A DNA stretch of 34,451 nucleotides from an uncultured Clostridia bacterium (GTDB lineage: Bacteria > Bacillota > Clostridia > Oscillospirales > Acutalibacteraceae). The stretch is taken from contig CAMNHG010000003.1 of the NCBI GenBank assembly GCA_946539105.1, forward strand, positions 1 to 34,451. The letters run 5' to 3'. The notes under the pieces are model-generated. The model saw only the letters and a list, made by a program, of their open reading frames with translations, ran no database searches and was not told the DNA's origin. Position numbers and translations under genes: made by a program. Shown here one piece after another: positions 23,566-32,238 of the stretch. Position 1 is the first letter of the stretch. Every line of letters begins with the position of its first letter.

Positions 23566-24429
23566 ATGAACACTGATTATAAGCCCGGCGGAAAAGCCTC
23601 GGGCATAATAAAAAATATAACCGAATCGGGCAGGCTTCCCCACGCCTTTATCATTGAGGGCGGCGGCGAGGAAGCGGCAGAGCTTGCAAAGTATCTTTCG
23701 GCTTTTGCGGTTTGCTCAGAACAGGACAAGCCCTGCGGACACTGCAAAAACTGCGTTAACGCTTTCGCCAAAACCCACGCGGATATAACCTACGTTTATC
23801 CCGAGAGCTCGAGCAAGAGCAAAACGCTTTCAATCGAAAGAATACGCGAGCTGATTAAAGACGCGTACATTATGCCGAACGACTCGGACTCGAAGGTGTA
23901 TATCTTTGAAAACGCCGACAGCGTTTTTTCCGAGATAACACAAAACGCCTTCCTAAAGCTGCTTGAAGAACCGCCGAAGGGCGTGTACTTTATTCTGCTT
24001 TGCCAAAGCGCGAAGGGGCTGCTGCCCACAATAATCTCGCGCTGCTCGCTGATTAACCTCGGCGGCGAGTCAGAAATCAGCGAGGAAGCGCGAAAAGCCG
24101 CGGAGGAAATCGCGAACGGCATTATCTCGCTCAGCGAATACGACCTGCTTTTGGCACTGCGTTCGCTTGCGGACAAGTCGCTTGCCGACGATATTCTGCG
24201 AGCGGTAAAGCTGATTTTATTTGACGCGGCAGCGGTGCTGTCGGGTGCGAAGGCTAATTACAGCCCTGAGCTTGCAAAAAAGCTGTCGTCCCGCTTTACG
24301 CGAAAAAAGCTGCTCGATATGATAGAGCTCACGGACAGCTCAAAATATAAACTTAAACAAAACATCAACATAAATCTCCTGACAACACAGTTGTGCGGAG
24401 AATACAGGAGGATCTCATGGCAGAGGTAA
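23566..24429 (+). CDS. holB: DNA polymerase III subunit delta'-like
   Basis: RLPHAFIIEGGGEEAAELAKYLSAFAVCSEQDKPCGHCKNCVNAFAKTHADITYVYPE...SIERIRELI...VYIFENADSVFSEITQNAFLKLLEEPPKGVYFILLC...LLPTIISRC. Confidence 0.9.
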   Translation: MNTDYKPGGKASGIIKNITESGRLPHAFIIEGGGEEAAELAKYLSAFAVCSEQDKPCGHCKNCVNAFAKTHADITYVYPESSSKSKTLSIERIRELIKDAYIMPNDSDSKVYIFENADSVFSEITQNAFLKLLEEPPKGVYFILLCQSAKGLLPTIISRCSLINLGGESEISEEARKAAEEIANGIISLSEYDLLLALRSLADKSLADDILRAVKLILFDAAAVLSGAKANYSPELAKKLSSRFTRKKLLDMIELTDSSKYKLKQNININLLTTQLCGEYRRISWQR

Positions 24430-25283
24430 TCGGAGTAAGATTTAAAGAGGTTGGCAAGGTTTACTACTTTGACCCCATCGGCAACAAGCTGAACACCGGT
24501 GACAAGGTTATTGTAGAGACAGCGCGCGGACTTGAATGCGGCGAGGTTGCCACCCCCAACAAGACAATAGACGACAGCGAGCTTAACCATCCGCTTAAGC
24601 CGCTTATCAGAATCGCGACAGACGCCGACCTTAACAAGGTCGCCGAAAACAAGCTCAAAGAAAAAGAGGCGTTCAGAATCTGCGAGCAGAAAATCGCGAA
24701 TCACAAGCTCGAGATGAAGCTGGTAAACGTCGAGTACACCTTTGACAACAACAAAATTATCTTTTACTTTACCGCCGACGGCAGGGTTGACTTCCGCGCG
24801 CTGGTAAAGGATTTGGCTTCGGTGTTCAGAACCAGAATCGAGCTAAGGCAAATCGGCGTCAGGGACGAGGCAAAAATGCTCGGCGGACTCGGCATTTGCG
24901 GCAGACCGTTCTGCTGCTGCGGCTTTATGGGCGAGTTCCAGCCGGTTTCTATCAAGATGGCAAAGGAGCAGGGGCTTTCGCTCTCCCCGACCAAAATTTC
25001 CGGAACCTGCGGAAGGCTTATGTGCTGCCTTAAGTACGAGCAGGAAGCCTACACCGACTTAATCAGGCGCACTCCGAAGGTGGGAGCTATAGTAAAGACT
25101 CCCGACGGCAGAGGCTTGGTTGTAGAAAACAACCTGATTGCGCGCACGGTTAAGGTAAAGCTCGACAATACCCCCGACGACGTCGCGCCGAAGCAGTTCC
25201 CGGTTAAGCAGTGCAGAATCATCAAGGACGGCTACATTAAGATTGACAAAAAAGAGATGGAAAAGCTGTCGGGCTTGGAATAA
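24417..25283 (+). CDS. ricT: PSP1-domain protein, RicT/YaaT-like
   Basis: MAEVIGVRFKEVGKVYYFDPIGNKLNTGDKVIVETARGLECGEV...KIIFYFTADGRVDFRALVKDLASVFRTRIELRQIGVRDEAKMLGGLGICGRPFCCCGFMGEFQPVSIKMAKEQGLSLSPTKISGTCGRLMCCLKYE. Confidence 0.93.
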   Translation: MAEVIGVRFKEVGKVYYFDPIGNKLNTGDKVIVETARGLECGEVATPNKTIDDSELNHPLKPLIRIATDADLNKVAENKLKEKEAFRICEQKIANHKLEMKLVNVEYTFDNNKIIFYFTADGRVDFRALVKDLASVFRTRIELRQIGVRDEAKMLGGLGICGRPFCCCGFMGEFQPVSIKMAKEQGLSLSPTKISGTCGRLMCCLKYEQEAYTDLIRRTPKVGAIVKTPDGRGLVVENNLIARTVKVKLDNTPDDVAPKQFPVKQCRIIKDGYIKIDKKEMEKLSGLE

Positions 25284-25376
25284 GCTGATGTTTCCAACAT
25301 AAAATTTCACAAAACACTTGCATTTAAAAAATTATATGTTAAAATAAAAATATAATAATGAAGGAGGTTACGATCT

Positions 25377-25547
25377 ATGGCATATGTTATTAACGATGAG
25401 TGCATTATGTGCGGTGCTTGTGCTGACGAGTGTCCCTGCAATGCTATCTCTGAGGGCGACGGTAAGTATGTAATCGACGCTGACACCTGCGCTGATTGCG
25501 GCGCTTGTGCAGAGGCTTGTCCCGTTGGTGCACCCCAGCAGGGCTAA
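25377..25547 (+). CDS. 2[4Fe-4S] ferredoxin (56 aa, absent from the ORF track)
   Basis: GGAGG RBS; MAYVINDECIMCGACADECPCNAISEGDGKYVIDADTCADCGACAEACPVGAPQQG, two CxxCxxCxxxC clusters. Confidence 0.94.
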   Translation: MAYVINDECIMCGACADECPCNAISEGDGKYVIDADTCADCGACAEACPVGAPQQG

Positions 25548-25582
25548 TCTGCCAAACAGATTGTACATAAACGTCAAAGAAG

Positions 25583-25615
25583 CGGCAAGGTTATTCCTTG
25601 CCGTTTTTATTTTTG
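25583..25615 (+). terminator. Intrinsic terminator after ferredoxin
   Basis: CGGCAAGG-TTATT-CCTTGCCG followed by TTTTTATTTTT. Confidence 0.88.
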
Positions 25616-25673
25616 CTTGCCAGTAACTTGCTAAAGTAGTATAATAAGCTATATAACCGATAAAGGACTTGCT

Positions 25674-26417
25674 ATGAACAATATTCACCTTGAGCCTTTG
25701 GGGAACGGAGTTAAAATCTACGTTTCCGAAAGCTATCATTTTTCCACGGACACAATACTTTTGGCGGATTTTTCAAAGCCGAAGCCCGGCAAAAAATGCG
25801 CCGATTTGGGCACGGGCTGCGGTACAATTCCGCTGCTGTGGCTTAAAAACGACAAAAGCCTGAAAATTGACGCGGTTGAGCTTCAGCAAAACGCCTGCGA
25901 GCTCGCCGAAAAAAGCGTGGAGCTTAACGGCTTTGCCGATAATATGAAGATTATTAACGCCGATTTGCGCGAGTTAAACGGCATACTTCCGCTCGGCTGC
26001 TACGACCTTGTTGCGTGCAATCCGCCGTATAAGCTCGGCGGCTCGGGGATTAAAAATCCCGAGAGCGCGAAGCTGATTGCGCGTCACGAGAGTGAATGTA
26101 CGCTCGACGACATCTGCCAAACCGCCTCAAAGCTATTGCAGTTCGGCGGCAGGTTCTGCGTTTGCCAACGCCCCGAAAGGCTGGCTGACGTTATGGAAGC
26201 TATGCGCAAATATGATATTGAGCCTAAACGGCTAAGGCTTGTTCAGCAGAGAAAAAGCAAACCGCCCAAGCTGTTTTTGCTCGAGGGCAGACGAGGCGGA
26301 AAACGCGGTTATCTCGACGTACTGCCCACGCTGTTTATTGAGGGCGAAAACGGAGACTTTTCAGACGAAATGATGAAAATTTACGGCGACTACAAATCGG
26401 AGGTGAGCAAAAAATGA
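25674..26417 (+). CDS. tRNA1(Val) (adenine(37)-N6)-methyltransferase-like
   Basis: YHFSTDTILLADFSKPKPGKKCADLGTGCGTIPLLWL...YDLVACNPPYKLGGSG; NPPY N6-adenine MTase motif. Confidence 0.88.
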   Translation: MNNIHLEPLGNGVKIYVSESYHFSTDTILLADFSKPKPGKKCADLGTGCGTIPLLWLKNDKSLKIDAVELQQNACELAEKSVELNGFADNMKIINADLRELNGILPLGCYDLVACNPPYKLGGSGIKNPESAKLIARHESECTLDDICQTASKLLQFGGRFCVCQRPERLADVMEAMRKYDIEPKRLRLVQQRKSKPPKLFLLEGRRGGKRGYLDVLPTLFIEGENGDFSDEMMKIYGDYKSEVSKK

Positions 26418-27238
26418 GCGGAATTTTATATGTAACCGGCACGCCGATAGGCAATCTGTCCGACCTCTCCCCGAGGGCGGCTCAGACTCTTGAACAGGTA
26501 GACTTTATTGCCGCCGAGGACACGCGCGTAACGCTCAAGCTGCTCAACCACCTCGGGATAAAAAAGCCGATGATAAGCTACTACGAGCACAACAAGCGCG
26601 AGCGCGGAGAGATTATCTGCGCCAAAATTGAAGCAGGCGAAAACTGCGCGATTGTCACTGACGCCGGTATGCCTTGCATTTCCGACCCGGGCGAGGATTT
26701 GATTAAGCTGTGCGAGGAGCGCGGAATAAAAACCGTTGTTATCCCCGGTCCCAGCGCGGTAGTATCCGCCCTTGCGGTGTCGGGCCTGGAGACCGGCAGG
26801 TTTTGCTTTGAGGGCTTTTTGAGCGTCAACAAAAAAAGCCGCAACGAGCATTTGCAGAGCCTAAAAAACGAGCGCAGGACAATGATTTTTTACGAAGCTC
26901 CGCACAAGCTGCCCGCAACTTTACGCGATTTATACTCCGCCTTCGGCGACCGTAAATTAAGCATCGTGCGCGAGCTTACGAAAATTCACGAGGAAGTTAT
27001 CCGCACAACAACCAAGTTCGCCGCCGAAAACTACGCCGACGGAAGCGTTAAGGGCGAGCTTGTGCTTGTGCTAGAGGGCGCGAAGGAGAGCGAAGCCGAG
27101 GAAAATTACACCCTTGAATACGCCGTGGAGCTTGCGAAAAAGCTGATTGAAAACGGCGAAAAGCCAACCGCCGCCGCCAAAAACGCCGCCGCAATGACCG
27201 GCTTTAAGAAAAACGAAATTTACAGGGAGCTGTTGTGA
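26414..27238 (+). CDS. rsmI: 16S rRNA (cytidine(1402)-2'-O)-methyltransferase
   Basis: LYVTGTPIGNLSDLSPRAAQTLEQVDFIAAEDTRVTLKLLNHLGIKKPMISYYEHN...IVTDAGMPCISDPGEDLIK...IPGPSAVVSALAVSGL. Confidence 0.96.
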   Translation: MSGILYVTGTPIGNLSDLSPRAAQTLEQVDFIAAEDTRVTLKLLNHLGIKKPMISYYEHNKRERGEIICAKIEAGENCAIVTDAGMPCISDPGEDLIKLCEERGIKTVVIPGPSAVVSALAVSGLETGRFCFEGFLSVNKKSRNEHLQSLKNERRTMIFYEAPHKLPATLRDLYSAFGDRKLSIVRELTKIHEEVIRTTTKFAAENYADGSVKGELVLVLEGAKESEAEENYTLEYAVELAKKLIENGEKPTAAAKNAAAMTGFKKNEIYRELL

Positions 27239-28536
27239 TGACCTACGATTCGGCACTCGAAAAAATACATTCACTGCTGACCTTCGGCTCGCGCCCGGGG
27301 CTTGACAGGATGAGAGCTCTTTTGTCGGAGCTTAACAATCCGCAGGACAAGCTGAAATATATCCACGTCGCAGGCACAAACGGCAAGGGCTCTGTCTGCG
27401 CTATGCTGTCGTCGGCACTGGTCGAGGCAGGGTACAAAACCGGGCTGTTCATCTCGCCGTACATAACGGATTTCAGGGAGAGAATCCAGATAAACAATAT
27501 ACCGGTGAGTAAAGACGTGCTCACTAAAGCGGTTGAAAAAACCTTTCCCATCGTCGAGCACCTGCGTGAAAACGGCACGATAATCACCGAGTTTGAGTAC
27601 GTAAACGCACTGCAGTTTTACATTCACGCAAACGAGGACTGCGACATCGTAGTGCTCGAAACAGGTATGGGCGGTCTGCTCGACTGTACAAATGTAATTA
27701 AGCCGCCGCTGTGCTCGGTAATCACGACAATAGGACTTGACCACACCGCGGTTTTGGGCGACACAATCGAAAAAATCGCCGAACAAAAATGCGGAATTAT
27801 AAAGCGCGGTTCCCTTGCGGTGACGTCAAAGCAGGACAGCCGCGCGATGACCGTGATTGAACGCACCTCAAACAGCCTTGAGGTTCCGCTGATAAAAAGC
27901 GAGGAAGTAAATCCCCAAGTTATCTCGCAGTCGCTAAAGGGCAGCGAGCTGATATATAACGGCAAAAAAATCCTGCTGAAATTGTCGGGAAATCACCAGA
28001 TTGAGAACGCAAAAACCGCCTTGGCGGCTATTGAAGTCCTAAACCAAGAGGGACTGATAAAGCTCAGCGACAGCGAAATAGCCGCCGGCTTCGGCAAGGC
28101 GGTAAACCCCGCAAGGCTTGAGCTTCTGAGCGAAAGTCCGGTTGTGCTGCTCGACGGCGCGCACAACCCAAACGGAATAGAAGCACTTAAAAACGCTGTA
28201 AAAACCTTCCTGCCCGATAAAAAAATAATCTGCGTTACCGGAATGCTCGCGGACAAGGACATTGACAGCTCGATTGAACTTTTAAACGGAGTTTTCACGA
28301 AGGTTTACACCGTGCCTGTCAACAACCCCAGAGCAATCTCCGCCGAGGAGCTCGCGGAAAAATTCAGCTCTGCCTGTGCAGATACAAAGAGCTTTAGCAC
28401 ACCCCAAGCCGCGTTTGATACGGCGTTTTCTGAGGCAAAGGAGAACGGCAGTGCGGTGCTTATCTGCGGCTCGCTGTACCTTGCCGGGGAAATCCGTCCG
28501 TACATAATCGAAAAAATAAAACAACCGACAGAATAA
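27238..28536 (+). CDS. folC: Bifunctional folylpolyglutamate/dihydrofolate synthase
   Basis: YIHVAGTNGKGSVCAMLSSALVEAGYKTGLFISPYITDFRERIQIN...VLETGMGGLLDCTNVI...ITTIGLDHTAVLGDTIEKIAEQKCGIIK...LLDGAHNPNG. Confidence 0.96.
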   Translation: MTYDSALEKIHSLLTFGSRPGLDRMRALLSELNNPQDKLKYIHVAGTNGKGSVCAMLSSALVEAGYKTGLFISPYITDFRERIQINNIPVSKDVLTKAVEKTFPIVEHLRENGTIITEFEYVNALQFYIHANEDCDIVVLETGMGGLLDCTNVIKPPLCSVITTIGLDHTAVLGDTIEKIAEQKCGIIKRGSLAVTSKQDSRAMTVIERTSNSLEVPLIKSEEVNPQVISQSLKGSELIYNGKKILLKLSGNHQIENAKTALAAIEVLNQEGLIKLSDSEIAAGFGKAVNPARLELLSESPVVLLDGAHNPNGIEALKNAVKTFLPDKKIICVTGMLADKDIDSSIELLNGVFTKVYTVPVNNPRAISAEELAEKFSSACADTKSFSTPQAAFDTAFSEAKENGSAVLICGSLYLAGEIRPYIIEKIKQPTE

Positions 28537-28548
28537 AACAAACTTTTC

Positions 28549-28587
28549 ACGCTATACTAACTATTATAAGTATAGCGTTATTTTTTT
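28549..28587 (+). terminator. Intrinsic terminator immediately upstream of spoIIAA
   Basis: ACGCTATACT-AACTATTATA-AGTATAGCGT followed by TATTTTTTT. Confidence 0.87.
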
Positions 28588-28603
28588 GAAAAGGAATGTT
28601 AAA

Positions 28604-28906
28604 ATGCTTAAAACGGAGTTTAACAACAACACCCTGACGGTGTACCTTGACGGCGAGATTGACCACGATTCCGCATGCAAAATCCGTCAGAGAATTGACT
28701 GCTCGGCACGCTCGCTCTGCCCAAGGCTTTTGTGTATGAATTTTGAGAAGGTCAGCTTTATGGACTCGTCGGGAGTAGGGCTTGTGATGGGGCGGTACAG
28801 GCAGATGAAGCTGCTGGGCGGCAGCCTGAGAGTAACAAACGTGCCCGACAGAATTTACCGAATTTTTGCGATGTCGGGACTTGAAGAACTGGGGGTGCTA
28901 AGATGA
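28604..28906 (+). CDS. spoIIAA: Anti-sigma F factor antagonist
   Basis: STAS domain: LTVYLDGEIDHDSACKIRQRID...LCMNFEKVSFMDSSGVGLVMGRYRQMKLLGGSLRVTNV; first gene of spoIIA-type operon. Confidence 0.95.
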   Translation: MLKTEFNNNTLTVYLDGEIDHDSACKIRQRIDCSARSLCPRLLCMNFEKVSFMDSSGVGLVMGRYRQMKLLGGSLRVTNVPDRIYRIFAMSGLEELGVLR

Positions 28907-29337
28907 AAACAGTCAACCAAATGAGGCTCAGCTTTCCGTCAAAGAGCCGAAACGAAGCGTTCGCGAGGGGCGCGGTGTCGGCGTTTATAACCGCGCTCGA
29001 CCCCACCGTAAGCGAGCTTAACGACCTTAAAACCGCAGTGTCCGAGGCGGTGACAAACTGCATTGTCCACGGCTACAGACGAAAAAACGGCACAATTTAC
29101 ATATACGCGTCCGTCCGCGAGGACAACACAGTCACCGTAAAAATCCGCGACAAGGGCGTGGGGATTGAGGATATTGAGCAGGCTATGCAGCCGCTTTTCA
29201 CGACCTCGCCCGAGGAAGAACGCGCAGGGCTGGGCTTTGCGGTAATGCAGAGCTTTTGCGACAAAGTAAGGGTAAAGTCCGCGCCCGGCAAGGGCACGAC
29301 CGTAACCCTGATTAAAAAAATCGGCGCGGATGAATAA
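28903..29337 (+). CDS. spoIIAB: Anti-sigma F factor
   Basis: SEAVTNCIVHGY...VKIRDKGVGIEDIEQAMQPLFTTSPEEERAGLGFAVMQSFCDKVRVKSAPGKGTTVTL; GHKL ATPase. Confidence 0.95.
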   Translation: MKTVNQMRLSFPSKSRNEAFARGAVSAFITALDPTVSELNDLKTAVSEAVTNCIVHGYRRKNGTIYIYASVREDNTVTVKIRDKGVGIEDIEQAMQPLFTTSPEEERAGLGFAVMQSFCDKVRVKSAPGKGTTVTLIKKIGADE

Positions 29338-29980
29338 GGACGAATTTGCCAAAAGCCACCTCGGGCTTGTGCGTTCATTGTGCAACCGTTTTGCCGGCAA
29401 GGGCATTGAGTACGACGAGCTGTACTCGGCCGGCTGTCTGGGGCTTGCCAAGGCGATTAACAACTTTGACGACAGCCGCGGTTTGCAGTTTTCGACCTAC
29501 GCCTTCCCTGTAATTATGGGTGAGCTAAAACGTCTGTTCCGCGACGGCGGAGCGGTGAAGGTAAGCCGCTCGCTAAAGGAGCTGTCGCTGAAAATAAACA
29601 AGCTAAACAACGAAAGCAAGCTGAAAAACGGCAGTGAGCTGAGCATAGCGGAGCTTGCCGAAAAGCTCGGCGTAACCCCCGAAAAAATCGCCGAGGCGGT
29701 GTGCAGCGCGCAGCCTACGGTGTCGATTAATTCCGAGGATGAAAACTCCGCCGCGCCTGAGATTCCTTCGCCCGACATTCAGTACGAAATCACCGAACGG
29801 CTCAGCCTTGCCGCGGCGATTGAAGGCCTTGAGGAAAACGACAAAAAAATAATCAACCTGCGCTACTACAAGAGTAAAACGCAGGTTGAAACCGCAAAAA
29901 TATTGAATATGACTCAGGTGCAAATCAGCCGCAGGGAGAAGAAAATCCTTTCCCTTATCAGGCAAAAAATGAGTTCTTAA
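29330..29980 (+). CDS. sigF: Sporulation sigma factor F
   Basis: NKDEFAKSHLGLVRSLCNRFAGKGIEYDELYSAGCLGLAKAINNFDDSRGLQFSTYAFPVIMGELKRLFRDGGAVKVSRSLKEL...KTQVETAKILNMTQVQISRREKKIL. Confidence 0.95.
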   Translation: MNKDEFAKSHLGLVRSLCNRFAGKGIEYDELYSAGCLGLAKAINNFDDSRGLQFSTYAFPVIMGELKRLFRDGGAVKVSRSLKELSLKINKLNNESKLKNGSELSIAELAEKLGVTPEKIAEAVCSAQPTVSINSEDENSAAPEIPSPDIQYEITERLSLAAAIEGLEENDKKIINLRYYKSKTQVETAKILNMTQVQISRREKKILSLIRQKMSS

Positions 29981-29988
29981 ACTAATTT

Positions 29989-30127
29989 CCAGTAAAACAC
30001 TTTAAAACAGATGTCAGCGGAAAATTTTGCAGAACAAGGCGGAGGACACAGGAATCCTGACGGATTCCGAGGACGACAACGCTGTTATGCGGAATTTTAC
30101 GCGACAGATGTTAAAGGGTTTTATTGG
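29989..30127. repeat. 139-bp imperfect palindromic intergenic element
   Basis: CCAGTAAAACACTTTAA...GTCAGCGGAAAATTTTGCAGAACA vs reverse complement of right half CCAATAAAACCCTTTAA...GTCGCGTAAAATTCCGCATAACA; tip GGAATCC-TGAC-GGATTCC. Confidence 0.7.
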
Positions 30128-30137
30128 ATATTAGTTT

Positions 30138-31187
30138 TTAATTCATAAATTCGAGCACCTTGTTCATAAATGCTTTATCGAGCTTCATCGCCTTTTGGGC
30201 GTCAATTCCGCCGTAAAAATCGTCCAGCACCTTTTGCGGAATTTCGCCTCCGTAAACCCTGTTCATATCATTGAGCTCGCTTTGCAAATCCGCCATATAC
30301 TTCGCGGATTCAGCACTGAGCCACATATTTACGTGACCGTCACGGTAGGCTTCGCTGACCTTATAAAAGCTCGCGTTTGAGTTCGTAATATCGTGTTCGC
30401 GCGAATAAATGCTCAGGTTGTACGGAATTGTGCTGTCGTTGCCGCCGTAGCAAATCAGAATCGGCTTGTCAGTGGAATTTACCGACTCGACTGCCGTGTC
30501 GTCAGCGTCGTCGCCGAAGGTAAAGCGGTTTTGCAGGTACAAAAACGGATACTGAATATCCGCCAAAATTCCCACATAGTCCTTTGCCTTATCGTGCATT
30601 GTCTGCACCGGTGAATTGAATCCCGACAGGCTTACCGCACCCTTTACGTCCGCCTCGTCAAGCACGGAGGCCACGGCGTATCCGCCCAGACTGTGACCGT
30701 AAAGATAAACAGGCAGGCTTGCGGTCTCTTTGTTATCCCCGGCGTACCTAATTGCCGACAAAAGGTCGCGCTTTGACTGCTGCAGCCCCACAGTGCTTCC
30801 GCCCTCGCTTTTGCAAACTCCGGTTGCGTCATAGGCGAGCACCATATAGCCGTTGTCGGCAAAAAACTTGATTTCCGCGAGGTGCCGGTCGCTGCTGCTG
30901 TTCATTCCCGGAGCGATAATCACAAGCCCCTTCGGACTTTTCACTGAATATAGATAGCCGCTGAGCTTGTTTTCGCCCGAATTAAAACTGACTTCCTTTC
31001 GGCTGACATTCACACCCGAAAGCGAATAGGATATTTCAACATAGTTGTCGAGCGAATCTACGCGGTGAAAAAGCACGCCGAAAATGACCACGGAGGCTAT
31101 CATCGACAGCGCGGTGAATACAAAGATAATCAGAAGGAAAAAGCCGATCACCCTCTTTGGCGTAATATGTAGCTTTTTATTTTTCAC
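30138..31187 (-). CDS. Membrane-anchored alpha/beta hydrolase
   Basis: N-terminal TM; GLVIIAPGMNSSSDRHLAEIKFFADNGYMVLAYDATGVCKSEGGSTVG...LPVYLYGHSLGGYAV (GHSLG nucleophile elbow). GTG at 31187 has better RBS spacing than GTG at 31196. Confidence 0.87.
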   Translation of the reverse strand: MKNKKLHITPKRVIGFFLLIIFVFTALSMIASVVIFGVLFHRVDSLDNYVEISYSLSGVNVSRKEVSFNSGENKLSGYLYSVKSPKGLVIIAPGMNSSSDRHLAEIKFFADNGYMVLAYDATGVCKSEGGSTVGLQQSKRDLLSAIRYAGDNKETASLPVYLYGHSLGGYAVASVLDEADVKGAVSLSGFNSPVQTMHDKAKDYVGILADIQYPFLYLQNRFTFGDDADDTAVESVNSTDKPILICYGGNDSTIPYNLSIYSREHDITNSNASFYKVSEAYRDGHVNMWLSAESAKYMADLQSELNDMNRVYGGEIPQKVLDDFYGGIDAQKAMKLDKAFMNKVLEFMN

Positions 31188-31239
31188 GGCTTTCACCTCT
31201 ATTATTCCTCAAAATTGAATGATTAATCACTGAAAAGAA

Positions 31240-31271
31240 AAAAGAGAACGGTTCGCTCTCTTTTCTTTTTA
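31240..31271 (-). terminator. Terminator-like hairpin between the two alpha/beta hydrolases
   Basis: AAAAGAGA...TCTCTTTT hairpin with T-rich flanks on both strands. Confidence 0.55.
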
Positions 31272-32213
31272 TTTGTTCAAATCTTTTAAAAACTCAATTA
31301 TGGTGTTATCGTACTTTTCGGGCGCGTTAACCCTAACGCGCGAATGTCTGCCCTTTTCAAACCAAACAATGCGCTTGTTCGGGGACTTGCACTTTTCATA
31401 CAGCTTTTCCGCCTGGTCGGGCGTGGAGTAGGTGTCCTGTTTGCTGTGAATAAAAAGTATCGGTTTTTTCAGCCTGTCAATACGGTTAATCGGGCCGTCG
31501 GAGGTGACGTTCGCGTGAGAAAAAATCCGCATATACATAAACACCAGCCACGAGAAAATCACCTTTGGGCGGTGATCCTCAATCATATGATTCTTAAACG
31601 ACTCGGCAAAGTTTACATACATTCCGTCGGCGCACATTCCCTCGATGTAATCGGGGCAGTTTTCGTCGCAAAGCGCGAACAAAGCGACAGACGAGCCTAT
31701 GCAGATTCCGTGCAAAAATACAGCCTTGTTGCTAAGCTCCTCTACAAGCAAACGGCTCCAGCACTGCATATCGGCGTACTCGCGGTAACCCAAACAGCAG
31801 AAAATTCCGTCGGAATAACCGTGCGCGCGGTTATCGACCACAAGCACGTTGTAGCCTGCCTTGCGGTACGGCTCGGCAAAGTAGTAGGAGTATTTAAGCG
31901 ACTCCATTCTGCCGGCGATTATTATAGCCGCTTTTTCGCCGCCGAAGTCAAAATACTCGCCGACAAGGCGGTATTTTCCGCTTTTAACCTCGACCTCGCG
32001 CTTATAATCCGAGTACAGCTCGCCCCATTCCAGGCCCTCATAGTACATTCCGGCGTATTCGTCGTCGTTTTCGGGGAGCAAAACATCTCTTCCCCACTTC
32101 TTTTTTGAGGTTCTGACCAACAGAACCGTGTAAATAACACCCGCAAGCAAAATCTCCGGAATTACAAAGCCGAAGAGTATCACCAGCACGGCAACCAAAA
32201 TCCAAGTATTCAT
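31269..32213 (-). CDS. Alpha/beta hydrolase with N-terminal TM
   Basis: KAAIIIAGRMESLKYSYYFAEPYRKAGYNVLVVDNRAHGYSDG...AVFLHGICIGSSVALFAL...KPILFIHSKQDTYSTPDQAEKLYEKC...GRHSRVR. Confidence 0.85.
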   Translation of the reverse strand: MNTWILVAVLVILFGFVIPEILLAGVIYTVLLVRTSKKKWGRDVLLPENDDEYAGMYYEGLEWGELYSDYKREVEVKSGKYRLVGEYFDFGGEKAAIIIAGRMESLKYSYYFAEPYRKAGYNVLVVDNRAHGYSDGIFCCLGYREYADMQCWSRLLVEELSNKAVFLHGICIGSSVALFALCDENCPDYIEGMCADGMYVNFAESFKNHMIEDHRPKVIFSWLVFMYMRIFSHANVTSDGPINRIDRLKKPILFIHSKQDTYSTPDQAEKLYEKCKSPNKRIVWFEKGRHSRVRVNAPEKYDNTIIEFLKDLNK

Positions 32214-32238
32214 ATTATCACTTAACAAAAATTATTAC

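Noticed and set aside
31344-32108. 254-aa plus-strand ORF
   Set aside because: Antisense to the alpha/beta hydrolase with clear catalytic motifs; no independent support.
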